Assembly (NCBI GenBank): GCA_021298935.1
Contig: JAJTHR010000317.1
Location: forward strand, 1 to 11,620
Reading direction: 5' to 3'
DNA from: Parachlamydia sp.
Lineage (GTDB): Bacteria; Chlamydiota; Chlamydiia; Chlamydiales; Parachlamydiaceae
DNA: 11,620 bases
Shown: in pieces, positions 1 through 6,745 of the stretch
How the letters are laid out: each line of letters begins with the position of its first letter
Numbering within the stretch: the stretch's first letter is position 1
Made by a program: the position numbers and the translations under genes
The notes under the pieces: generated by a model
The model's input: only the letters and a program-made list of their open reading frames with translations
Database searches by the model: none
What the model was told of the DNA's origin: nothing

Positions 1-218
1 TCTCTAGTCATGAATGTATGTATCCCTGGGACGCCAAAGAAAAAAATCCATGGGAGCTCAAAGAGGCTGTCTGATGATTTAGAGAATGGTGAGGTAAGGG
101 CTGTTGGCTGGTAACTGGTCGAATATCTGAACACAGCCCAATTTCGTCTTACTCTGATGACTACAATACCCCTTATTATAATTACCCTTACAGTAATAGC
201 TACTACATAGGCTATTAA
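1..218 (+). pseudogene. 3' end of a decayed gene with a Tyr-rich C terminus
   Basis: Protein-like sequence can be followed only by switching frames. Positions 3-71 read ...YPWDAKEKNPWELKEAV and then hit TGA at 72-74. A +1 shift continues as DDLENGEVRAVGW to a TAA at 112-114 and resumes in that frame as LVEYLNTAQF (115-144). A second shift near 145 gives SSYSDDYNTPYYNYPYSNSY and then YIGY, ending at TAA 216-218. The simplest reading is one ancestral gene broken by two frameshifts and one nonsense codon; its 5' part lies outside the window. A terminator follows directly, as expected after a real gene end. I do not recognise the family. The Tyr/Asn/Pro-rich tail is of low complexity and gives no function. 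That it was a gene is fairly likely; that the three segments belong to one gene is inference. Confidence 0.5.
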
Positions 219-237
219 AATTCTCCAAGAGAAACTA

Positions 238-253
238 TTGGGCATTAGCCCAA
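238..253 (+). other. small hairpin upstream of the terminator
   Basis: TTGGGC (238-243) and GCCCAA (248-253) form a perfect 6-bp stem with the tetraloop ATTA. It sits 20 nt beyond the stop of the decayed gene and 8 nt before the terminator stem at 261-281, so it may be part of a tandem transcript end. No T-tract follows it, so it is probably not a terminator by itself. Confidence 0.4.
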
Positions 254-260
254 AAATTAT

Positions 261-290
261 ACCCGAAATTAAATTTCGGGTTTTTATTTT
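261..290 (+). terminator. rho-independent terminator
   Basis: ACCCGAAATT (261-270) is the exact reverse complement of AATTTCGGGT (272-281). A GC-containing stem of about 7-9 bp can form around a short A/T loop, and it is followed by the T-rich run TTTTTATTTT (281-290). It lies 42 nt after the final stop codon of the decayed gene at 1-218 and would end its transcript. It is separate from the palindromic elements further on, since it shares neither their ends nor their loop. Confidence 0.75.
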
Positions 291-292
291 CA

Positions 293-338
293 TTGAATTA
301 TTATTCACAAATAATTATTTTTTTATAAAAATAAGGAG
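293..338 (+). promoter_or_regulatory. possible promoter and ribosome binding site of the BTB remnant
   Basis: TTGAAT (293-298) and TATTTT (316-321) are 17 nt apart and resemble -35 and -10 boxes. A clear Shine-Dalgarno AAGGAG (333-338) stands 6 nt before the ATG at 345. The region is very A/T-rich, so box-like matches are expected by chance and the promoter is a weak call; the ribosome binding site is convincing. It now leads only into the frameshifted BTB remnant. Confidence 0.35.
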
Positions 339-344
339 ATAATT

Positions 345-513
345 ATGCAATCAGTATTTTAAAACATTGTTCAATGGAAAATTTAGTGAGGGGATCGACA
401 AAAATAATACAATAAAAATTGAAGATTGCACATATGAAGCCTTTGAAGCAGTGATCGCTTACCTTTTTTTATTCCATGCAGCCATATACCATTTCCCGAA
501 ATTAAAATCATAA
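345..513 (+). pseudogene. BTB/POZ-domain gene remnant, frameshifted and truncated
   Basis: From the ATG at 345 the frame reads MQSVF and stops at TAA 360-362, within TTTT (357-360). The next frame from 358 reads FKTLFNGKFSEGIDKNN, then TIKIEDCTYEAFEAVIAYLF, up to TAA 511-513. This matches the middle of a BTB/POZ domain: the (Y/F)F..LF...F.E block, a short strand ending I.I.D, then the helix EAFEAVIAYL(Y/F). Removing one T from the homopolymer would join start and domain. Alternatively the true upstream frame reads NQYFKTLF, closer to the family's S-x-YF, and the ATG is fortuitous. Codons after about 485 are encoded by palindrome E1, so the gene was cut just after the YLF helix. In amoeba-associated chlamydiae BTB proteins are thought to engage host ubiquitin ligases; this copy cannot be functional. 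The family call is from motif only. Confidence 0.5.
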
Positions 514-648
514 ATTTGACTTGTGATCACCTTCATCTTTAAAAGATCTCTCCTTGTTGATATTCAAAGATATCAACTTCGAAAAGATCTTTTAAATCTG
601 AAGCGCTGACAAGACAACCTTATGGTTTTATTTTTGGGAAATGGTATA
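485..648. repeat. palindromic MITE-like element E1 (164 bp)
   Basis: A long imperfect inverted repeat centred at about 566. The ends are perfect 13-mers: TATACCATTTCCC (485-497) and GGGAAATGGTATA (636-648). Matching continues inward, with about 80% identity over the outer 46 nt. A one-base offset then gives a 12-bp block (538-549 with 585-596), and the inner 8 bp GTTGATAT/ATATCAAC (556-563, 570-577) close on the loop TCAAAG. Both ends are TA, compatible with a TA target duplication as made by IS630/Tc1-type transposases, though this is not proven. It has no coding capacity and separates the BTB remnant from the H-NOX-like remnant. Its ends and loop recur in E2 at 984-1148. Confidence 0.8.
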
Positions 649-983
649 AGCAGACCAGCGAAAAGGTTGAGCAGGAATTCGGCTATTTTATGGCGCCCCA
701 TCTCAGCAGCATTAGCGGGACGATGGTTTCAAAAACGTGGGGACTGAAGGAACTTTTACTTCATACGCATACAGTGATTCATCAACGTTTATCAAAATCG
801 TTGACAGCCAGCACGATTCCTTTTTTGGATATCAAGGAAGTGGGAGCAAATCGTTTATTGATTAGCTATCAATCAGAAAGAAAAATGTGCCATTTTGCCA
901 AAGGATTGCTTCAAGGCTTAAGTCATCTCTATCAGGAGCCGATCCTCATCGAAAAAAAATCATGCATGCATAAGGGTGACGTA
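649..983 (+). pseudogene. H-NOX-like (heme NO-binding) domain gene, truncated at both ends
   Basis: The frame is open from inside E1 to 1118, with an ATG at 690, but only 649-983 looks like a conserved protein. It reads KQTSEKVEQEFGYFMAPHLS, then GLKELLLHTHTVIHQRL, IPFLDIKE, LLISYQSERKMCHFAKGLLQ and IEKKSCMHKGD. These fit the second half of heme-NO-binding domains: the FG-x-Y/F helix (678-689), the helix carrying the proximal heme His (likely codon 780-782 in VIHQRL), the P-x-F strand, the Y-x-S-x-R heme-propionate motif (YQSER, 867-881), and the CMH-x-GD turn near the C terminus. The N-terminal distal-pocket half, some 60-70 residues, is absent and E1 stands in its place. The last strand after GD is replaced by E2, which encodes residues 99-142 of the open frame. 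Without the N-terminal half it should not hold heme normally. The family call is from motifs; a V4R-like domain is the main alternative. Confidence 0.5.
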
Positions 984-1148
984 ATACCATCTATCAAAAA
1001 TAAAATTCATCACTTAAGCTATTCTAATGGTCGCTTTCCGAGCAATCATTTCTCGCTTATATTCAAAGATATAAGATTCAAAATGATTGTCGGAAATCAC
1101 CTCATTATATTAGCCTAATTGACGAACTTTATTTCTGATAAATGGTAT
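984..1148. repeat. palindromic MITE-like element E2 (165 bp)
   Basis: A second imperfect palindrome centred at about 1066. ATACCAT (984-990) pairs with ATGGTAT (1142-1148), and 38 of the outer 46 positions (984-1029 against 1103-1148) match. Further inward TTTCCGA and CAATCATTT (1035-1041, 1043-1051) match TCGGAAA and AAATGATTG (1081-1096). The inner CTTATAT/ATATAAG (1056-1062, 1069-1075) closes on TCAAAG, the same loop as in E1. The outer end (..ACCATTTATC on the reverse arm) also resembles E1. It truncates the H-NOX-like frame on the left and begins 46 nt past the stop of the minus-strand gde gene, so it could act as a transcript 3' end for that operon. Confidence 0.8.
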
Positions 1149-1194
1149 AAATTGCCTCTTTTTAATCCATTTTTTAAAGAGCTAATCCCAAAAA

Positions 1195-3258
1195 TTATCG
1201 AGGAGCCGTTTTGAGCCAGCAACGGAGCACTTCAGCCACGCTCCATGCCTGCGCAATGCATCCCCGAGGAATGAATGGCTCCTGGGCATCAAAGATTTCA
1301 CCAATCGAGCCAATTCCCGCCTCATTCATATGCGCCTCAAATGTCATTAAAAACCGCCTTGCCCCTTCCCTGTCATTGGGATAGACTCGGATCCATGCAT
1401 CGATAAAGGGGCCGATCAGCCAACCCCACACTGTCCCCTGGTGATAAGCAGCATCGCGCGCCCTTAAATCGCCATCATAGCGCGATTTATAATCAGGGTG
1501 GGAAGGGGAAAGAGAACGAAGACCCACAGGTGTAAGCAATTCCTTTTCGACCGCATGCAAGACCGCTTTCCAGCGGGAGGGCTGCAGGATAGGGTATTTT
1601 AATGAGAAAGAAAAAATTTGATTCGGTCTGCAGGCTGGGTCTTTGCCCATCTCATTTATAAGATCGTAAAGCATCCCTTTTTCTTCATTCCAAAACTGTT
1701 CGTTAAAAGATTGGTAGGCAAGTTCGGCCATTTTTTTAAAATCGGCAAACGTTTCTTTCTTCCAATCAGGCTGCCATTCCTCCATCAGACGCAGCGCATT
1801 GTACCAAAGGGCATTGATTTCAACAGCTTTGCCCCTCCTTGGAGTGACAACCCAATCGCCGACTTTGGCATCCATCCAGGTCAGCTGGTAGCCTTCAATC
1901 CCTTGTTTTAAAAGCCCATCCTTTACATCGACTCCTATGCCAAAGGCTGTTCCTTTCAAATGATAATCAATAATCTCATGCAAAATAGGATACAGGGTGT
2001 GTAAAATGTCCCTGTCGCCTGTGATTTGAATGTAACGGTCAATCGCATGAAAATACCACAATGTTGCGTCTGCCGTATGATAGAGCCCTTCGATCTCCCC
2101 TTCTGGAAACATATTGGGGATGAGACCCTCTTTAACATAATGGGAAAAGGTTAACAGTATCCATTTGGCTTCAATATGCCGGCCTGTACTTAGTGTTAAG
2201 CCTTCTAAGGAGATCATTGTATCCCTTCCCCAATCCGTGAACCAATGATAGCCTGCAATAATTGAGCGAATATCGCCTCCAGCCGCCCTCGCCCGGGAGG
2301 CGTCCTCCACCCTGCTGGAAGGGATGATAATGAATTGATCGGCCGCCAGCACAAGCTCTCCGGCAAAGCCCTCTCTTAATTCTGGGGGAGCACTATGCAA
2401 AAGTTCATTTCTCCGCTCCTTTTCTGCATTTATGGCATCCGTCCCTGTCATGGCGAGTATTGCCTCCCAATTTTCTGTCGAGGCAATAAAGTGGGCGGAC
2501 TTTCCTTCTTCCAGATTGACCTTAAAGTAACCAGGACTCCACAAATCCCCCATCGATTCATATCCGGCACGGTGTTCAAACCGGTAAACTAGGTTATTCA
2601 AAAATGAATTTTCAAGTGTGAATTTTGCTTGGCTTCCCTCCACTTTTAAACGTAATGGAGGGAATGAGGAGAGGCTGATTTCATATTGATTATTGCAGGC
2701 CAAAAAACGATAAAATTCATTGATTGGAAGATTGACCGGAGCTTCATGCCCCCTAAAGTGAAGGGAGGGCTGGATCCTTAAACGGATTTTTATCCCCGGA
2801 GTAAGCAAGCGATAGGTAATTTGTACTGTATTTTGCAAATGAATCATGTTCAATTTTTTTTCTATTTCAATGCCTTTAATATTGAAAATCCAGACTGGCA
2901 TTCCTCCTTCCAACCTGAACTCTTTCAGGTATTGCAACCCTTCAAAATGAATTTGGCCATTGGCCCGCTCTTCACAGCCAATCCAAAATCGCTCGCCATT
3001 TTCGAAAACCACCTGTTCGGCCAGGTGGTTTAACATGATTGTACGTCCAAGGGGGGGCGGGAGGCTTGACACCAGAAGGCCGTGGTATTTTCTTGTTGTC
3101 ACGCCAGCAATGGTAGAGGAGGCATAGCCTCCCAATCCATTTGTGACCAGCCACTCTAGCCGTAAAAAATCATCAGAGGAATTCATGGGATCGATGAAGC
3201 TTTTATTCAGGCTGCTCTGCTTAAAAGTGAGGGGGCGAATCAGCTTCGAAATCGGCAT
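1195..3258 (-). CDS. glycogen debranching enzyme (amylo-alpha-1,6-glucosidase, GH133 type)
   Basis: A 687-aa cytoplasmic enzyme predicted to remove alpha-1,6 branches from glycogen. The N-terminal domain has the family signature WLVTNGLGGYASSTIAGV followed by TRKYHGLLV (about residues 36-63). The C-terminal (alpha/alpha)6 catalytic domain carries GYHWFTDWGRDTMISLEGL (336-354), NMFPEG (382-387), HTADATLWY (394-402), TWMDA (460-464, with a likely catalytic Asp) and TPRRGKAVEINALWYNAL (472-489). The length is normal for bacterial/archaeal debranching enzymes of this type. The frame is open back to 3312, but the start at 3258 is chosen because its ATG shares one base with the treZ stop (TGATG), AAGGCGG lies about 8 nt upstream, and the family's N terminus begins here. 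This implies translational coupling to treZ. It is a different family from GlgX/TreX (GH13) debranching enzymes. Confidence 0.9.
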   Translation of the reverse strand: MPISKLIRPLTFKQSSLNKSFIDPMNSSDDFLRLEWLVTNGLGGYASSTIAGVTTRKYHGLLVSSLPPPLGRTIMLNHLAEQVVFENGERFWIGCEERANGQIHFEGLQYLKEFRLEGGMPVWIFNIKGIEIEKKLNMIHLQNTVQITYRLLTPGIKIRLRIQPSLHFRGHEAPVNLPINEFYRFLACNNQYEISLSSFPPLRLKVEGSQAKFTLENSFLNNLVYRFEHRAGYESMGDLWSPGYFKVNLEEGKSAHFIASTENWEAILAMTGTDAINAEKERRNELLHSAPPELREGFAGELVLAADQFIIIPSSRVEDASRARAAGGDIRSIIAGYHWFTDWGRDTMISLEGLTLSTGRHIEAKWILLTFSHYVKEGLIPNMFPEGEIEGLYHTADATLWYFHAIDRYIQITGDRDILHTLYPILHEIIDYHLKGTAFGIGVDVKDGLLKQGIEGYQLTWMDAKVGDWVVTPRRGKAVEINALWYNALRLMEEWQPDWKKETFADFKKMAELAYQSFNEQFWNEEKGMLYDLINEMGKDPACRPNQIFSFSLKYPILQPSRWKAVLHAVEKELLTPVGLRSLSPSHPDYKSRYDGDLRARDAAYHQGTVWGWLIGPFIDAWIRVYPNDREGARRFLMTFEAHMNEAGIGSIGEIFDAQEPFIPRGCIAQAWSVAEVLRCWLKTAPR

Positions 3259-5105
3259 CAAAGCACCGCCTTGGGTCCCAGAACGATTGCGGAATGGCCC
3301 AGCACTTTCCAATGCTCATTGGGGAATAGGGGGAGCGTTCCGTTACCGCCATAATGCTCGCTTTCACTTGACCAAAGGATGTCCCATTTTGTTCCCGGGA
3401 ACGGAGCTAACAGAGGGTCGGGAGCGGGGCTTAAAATGTAATCAACACCAAAATTAATGATCATTAGTCGGTCGTCTTTTTCTTTTCCAAAAAAACGGAG
3501 AAGAAAGGAATCGGAATTAATGACAGAGCCATCCAAACTGCTTAAAGAATTGAACACCGGGTCATTTTTGCGCAATTTAAGTAGATCCTTATGCAGTTGA
3601 TACGCTTGGCTGTGTGTATTTCTTTCATTTAAATCCAATTTGCATTTTTGAAAAGTGTCTAAATGGGAGGGAGACAGTAATAGGGCTTGTATTTCCGGCA
3701 GGGCGATGGTCGCAAACTTTTTAAATCCCTCTTTCCTTCCCTGAAAAACAAGTTCTGCCATGTCGTCCGGGTAATCGGCAAAATAATAAAACGGTGCAGA
3801 AGCGGCAAATTCCTGACCTTGGAAAATGAGCGGGGTGGCCGGCCCCAGCAGTAATACTGCTGTAAGGGCTCTCAAATTGCCGGGATCTGAAATTTGGTGG
3901 ATGCGCAGACCATAAGCTGAATTGGCAATTTGATCGTGATTTTGAATAAAATGAATGAAGCAGGAGTAGGCGGCCTCAAGGCATTTAGCCCCCCTATATT
4001 TTTTATGCCATACATACCATTGACCTTGGTAGAGAAAGCCGTATTTTAAAGCGGAAATGAACTCCTGCGGCTTGCCTAAATAATCGCAGTAATAGGCTTC
4101 ATTATGCCCTGTCAGCCTGACTTTAGCCGTGTGATGAAAATCATCATTCCATAAGGCATCCAACCCATATCCATCTGCCTCGAAGGGATTAAAAAACTGA
4201 GGGAACTGCTCTTCATTTTCGCCTACCATATAAATTTTTTTTGGCGCTGCCTGCTCCCTTAATTCCTTAGTCATTTCTGCAAGAATATGCTTAGCGGAAA
4301 AGTCATAAATGTTTTGAATTGCATCGATTCTCAGTCCGTCAAAATGATATTCTTGGATCCAGTAAAGGGCATTGTTTATAAAAAATTCCCTCACCTGTTC
4401 TGCATTATTGTTATCAAAATTGATGGGTTTCCCCCAATCTGTCTTATGTTTGTGAGAAATATAATCATCTGAAAAAAATAGGATCGTATTATCTTTTGGG
4501 CCGAAATGGTTGTAAACGACATCCAATATAACAGAAATGCCAATGGCATGGGCATGGTCAATAAAGCTTTTCAAATCATGGGGATGACCGTAAATGTGGG
4601 CTGGGGCGTATAAATTGACTCCATCATATCCCCAACCGAAGGCGCCGGAAAATTCATTAATCGGCATCATTTCGATCATGGTAATTCCAAGATCTGCGAG
4701 TTCCTGCAATTCCCTTTGAGCGCTCGCCCATGTTCCCTCACTCGTGAATGTGCCGATATGCATTTCATAAATGACTTGACCGAGGGGTGAAGGGCCGGTC
4801 CATGTTTGATCTGTCCATACAAAACTTGTCGGATCAATGACTTGCGACGGGCCGCTCGGACCCTCGGGTTGATACCTGGAAGCCGGATCGGGATAATCAT
4901 TGCCATTTAAACGAAAGTGGTAACGCGTATTGGCGCCTGCTTCTTTAATCAATCCTGAAAAATAGCCCTTTTCTTCCCTTTGCAAGGCAAAAGCAGCATT
5001 ATCAATAATCACTTCTAAGCTCTCTGTTTTGGGTGCCCACACACGGAAATGCACTCCTCCTTCACTCATTTCCGCACCAATGGGATAAACTCTTTGCACT
5101 GGCAT
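3258..5105 (-). CDS. treZ: malto-oligosyltrehalose trehalohydrolase
   Basis: A 615-aa GH13 enzyme predicted to release trehalose from maltooligosyl-trehalose (EC 3.2.1.141), the last step of the TreY/TreZ route from glycogen or maltodextrin. An N-terminal beta-sandwich (GAEMSEGGVHFRVWAPK, about 10-26) precedes YEMHIGTFTSEGTW (113-126) and FGWGYDGVNLYAP (156-168). The catalytic regions are DVVYNH (195-200), GLRIDAIQ with nucleophile Asp261, VGEN with acid/base Glu296, and QNHDQ with Asp391. The length is typical. Two positions differ from what I recall as usual: Gln264 where DAVH is common, and NHDQIANS instead of NHDQxGNR. It starts 2 nt after the ade stop and runs into gde. treY, its usual partner, is not in the window. 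The other GH13 candidate, branching enzyme, fits the YEMHIGTFT block less well. Confidence 0.87.
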   Translation of the reverse strand: MPVQRVYPIGAEMSEGGVHFRVWAPKTESLEVIIDNAAFALQREEKGYFSGLIKEAGANTRYHFRLNGNDYPDPASRYQPEGPSGPSQVIDPTSFVWTDQTWTGPSPLGQVIYEMHIGTFTSEGTWASAQRELQELADLGITMIEMMPINEFSGAFGWGYDGVNLYAPAHIYGHPHDLKSFIDHAHAIGISVILDVVYNHFGPKDNTILFFSDDYISHKHKTDWGKPINFDNNNAEQVREFFINNALYWIQEYHFDGLRIDAIQNIYDFSAKHILAEMTKELREQAAPKKIYMVGENEEQFPQFFNPFEADGYGLDALWNDDFHHTAKVRLTGHNEAYYCDYLGKPQEFISALKYGFLYQGQWYVWHKKYRGAKCLEAAYSCFIHFIQNHDQIANSAYGLRIHQISDPGNLRALTAVLLLGPATPLIFQGQEFAASAPFYYFADYPDDMAELVFQGRKEGFKKFATIALPEIQALLLSPSHLDTFQKCKLDLNERNTHSQAYQLHKDLLKLRKNDPVFNSLSSLDGSVINSDSFLLRFFGKEKDDRLMIINFGVDYILSPAPDPLLAPFPGTKWDILWSSESEHYGGNGTLPLFPNEHWKVLGHSAIVLGPKAVL

Positions 5106-5107
5106 AC

Positions 5108-6745
5108 CTATTCAGTCATTAGGGGGGTAAATGTAAAAGTAGTCCCGTCAAAAAGTCCCTTGTCGCTTAATTTTAATGAAGGAATGACAAGCAGCGCCAT
5201 AAAAGACAGCGTCATAAAGGGAGCTCCAAGGTGAGAGCCAAGGTCTTTTGCCAACTGATCCATTTTTAAATAATCTTGTGAAACCTGGAATCCATCCCGG
5301 TTGCTCATGATCCCGCCTATCGGAAGGGGCAAGATTTCGACTTTTCCATCAAATGCCGCAGAGATCCCGCCTTTTTGTTCAATGATGGCATTCACAGCAG
5401 CGGACAGGCTCACATCATCGGCCCCCACACCAATAATATTATGGGAATCATGGGCGATGCAGGAAGCAATAGCCCCTTTTTTGAGGCCGAATTGATTGAT
5501 AAACCCGATGGCTATCGGTTGTTCATGGTAGCGGTTAATCACAGCAATTTTTAAAAGGTCTCTTTGAGGGTCTGAAACAATGAAACCCTCTTTTGTCGTC
5601 GCTGCCATAATGATTTTATTGGTGACGAGCTGGCCGTCGATGACTTGGATCACCTGGAGGTTTCCCTTTCCTGCTGGGATGCGAAAATCATCAGGGTTCT
5701 TAAGAGAGCAATGAAAATGATTGATGGGGGAAATGGGAACGCTTTCAATGAATGTCTTTCCCTCTTTTGCGACAAGCTGCCCTTTCACATACGTTTCTAA
5801 TACATTGAAGGAAGTCAAATGATCGACCAGGATAAAATCGGCCGAGTCGCCGGGCCGCAGAAGTCCGCAATCAAGGCGGTAATGCTCAACCGGATTGACG
5901 GATGCTACCCGTAACACATCGAAGAGATCATATCCATGCTCATTAATCGAGCGCTTGACCATCTCATTGATATGTCCTTTTGCCAACTCATGAGGATGTT
6001 TATCATCGCTGCAAAACATGACATGCGCAGGATGGCTTTTAATAAGGGTATGAAGGGCGTCAAAATTACGGGCGGCCGATCCTTCGCGGATGATAATTTT
6101 CATTCCTTCCTGCAGCTTATCCAGCGCTTCGTCGAGCGTAAAACACTCGTGGTCGGTCGAAATGCCGGCAGCGATATAGGCAGCCGCTTCTTTTCCTCTC
6201 AGGCCGGGGGCATGGCCGTCGACCGGACAGTTGAACCGCTGTGCAACTTCGATTTTATCCAAGACGAGGGGATCGCCGTTTAAAACTCCCGGAAAATTCA
6301 TCATTTCGCTTAAATAGCGCAAATGATATTCCCTAAAAAGCAATTCTATTTCTTCCGCATTGATGGTAGCGCCAGGCGTCTCAAAAGAAGTGGCGGGAAC
6401 ACAGGAGGAGGCGCCAAAATAAAAGTGAAAGGGCACCTGGGCGCCGTTTTCAATCATGTAGCGAATCCCTTCAATTCCCATGACATTCGCAATTTCATGC
6501 GGGTCGGACACTGTCCCGATTGTCCCATGGGGGGTCGCCAGCCGGGCAAACTCAGACGGGACGAGCATCGAGCTTTCTATATGGACATGGGAATCAATCC
6601 AGCCAGGAAGAATGAAAGGACCCTCTCTTTTTATATCGGTCTCTTCAATGGAAGCAATTTTGCCCTCAGCAAGATGTATTTTCCCCGGATAAATGCGGCG
6701 GTTGAAAAGATCAACGATTATACCCTCAATAGAAAAATTGTTCAT
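5108..6745 (-). CDS. ade: adenine deaminase
   Basis: A 545-aa cytoplasmic metal-dependent amidohydrolase that converts adenine to hypoxanthine and ammonia (EC 3.5.4.2) in purine salvage. Visible hallmarks are LPGWIDSHVHIESSML near the N terminus (metal-binding His-x-His, about residues 53 and 55), HGTIGTVSDPHEIANVMG (about 73-90), the metal/active-site block CSDDKHPHEL, SVNPVEHYRL with LRPGDSADFILVD, and the C-terminal IAHDSHNIIGVGADD and PLPIGGIMS blocks of the Ade family. The length is normal. An ATG at 6757 is also in frame, but the ATG at 6745 is preferred because GGAGGGG sits a few bases before it, inside the longer version. It is first in a unit with treZ (2 nt apart) and gde. Its metabolic link to trehalose/glycogen is not obvious; co-expression is inferred from spacing only. 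No purine riboswitch-like leader is visible upstream. Confidence 0.92.
   Translation of the reverse strand: MNNFSIEGIIVDLFNRRIYPGKIHLAEGKIASIEETDIKREGPFILPGWIDSHVHIESSMLVPSEFARLATPHGTIGTVSDPHEIANVMGIEGIRYMIENGAQVPFHFYFGASSCVPATSFETPGATINAEEIELLFREYHLRYLSEMMNFPGVLNGDPLVLDKIEVAQRFNCPVDGHAPGLRGKEAAAYIAAGISTDHECFTLDEALDKLQEGMKIIIREGSAARNFDALHTLIKSHPAHVMFCSDDKHPHELAKGHINEMVKRSINEHGYDLFDVLRVASVNPVEHYRLDCGLLRPGDSADFILVDHLTSFNVLETYVKGQLVAKEGKTFIESVPISPINHFHCSLKNPDDFRIPAGKGNLQVIQVIDGQLVTNKIIMAATTKEGFIVSDPQRDLLKIAVINRYHEQPIAIGFINQFGLKKGAIASCIAHDSHNIIGVGADDVSLSAAVNAIIEQKGGISAAFDGKVEILPLPIGGIMSNRDGFQVSQDYLKMDQLAKDLGSHLGAPFMTLSFMALLVIPSLKLSDKGLFDGTTFTFTPLMTE

Noticed and set aside
690..1118. 142-codon ORF as an intact protein
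   Set aside because: Its first ATG falls inside a conserved domain whose N-terminal half is absent, and codons from 984 onward are encoded by palindrome E2. It is better described as a gene remnant plus repeat.
485..1148. Insertion sequence or integron cassette array
   Set aside because: There is no transposase or integrase frame inside either palindrome, and the ends lack attC core sites. A non-autonomous MITE-like repeat fits better.
1150..1190. Rho-independent terminator just after gde (CTCTTT/AAAGAG stem, minus strand)
   Set aside because: Only a 6-bp weak stem forms, and no T-tract follows in the minus-strand direction. Palindrome E2 is a better candidate for the transcript end.
3258..3312. 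Longer start for the debranching enzyme
   Set aside because: The extra 18 residues lie wholly inside treZ and do not resemble the family N terminus. The ATG overlapping the treZ stop has a suitable ribosome binding site.
1618..3457. Plus-strand ORFs of 65-104 codons across gde and the end of treZ
   Set aside because: They are antisense to strongly conserved enzyme sequence, show no motifs or ribosome binding sites, and are explained by the reverse complement of the real genes.
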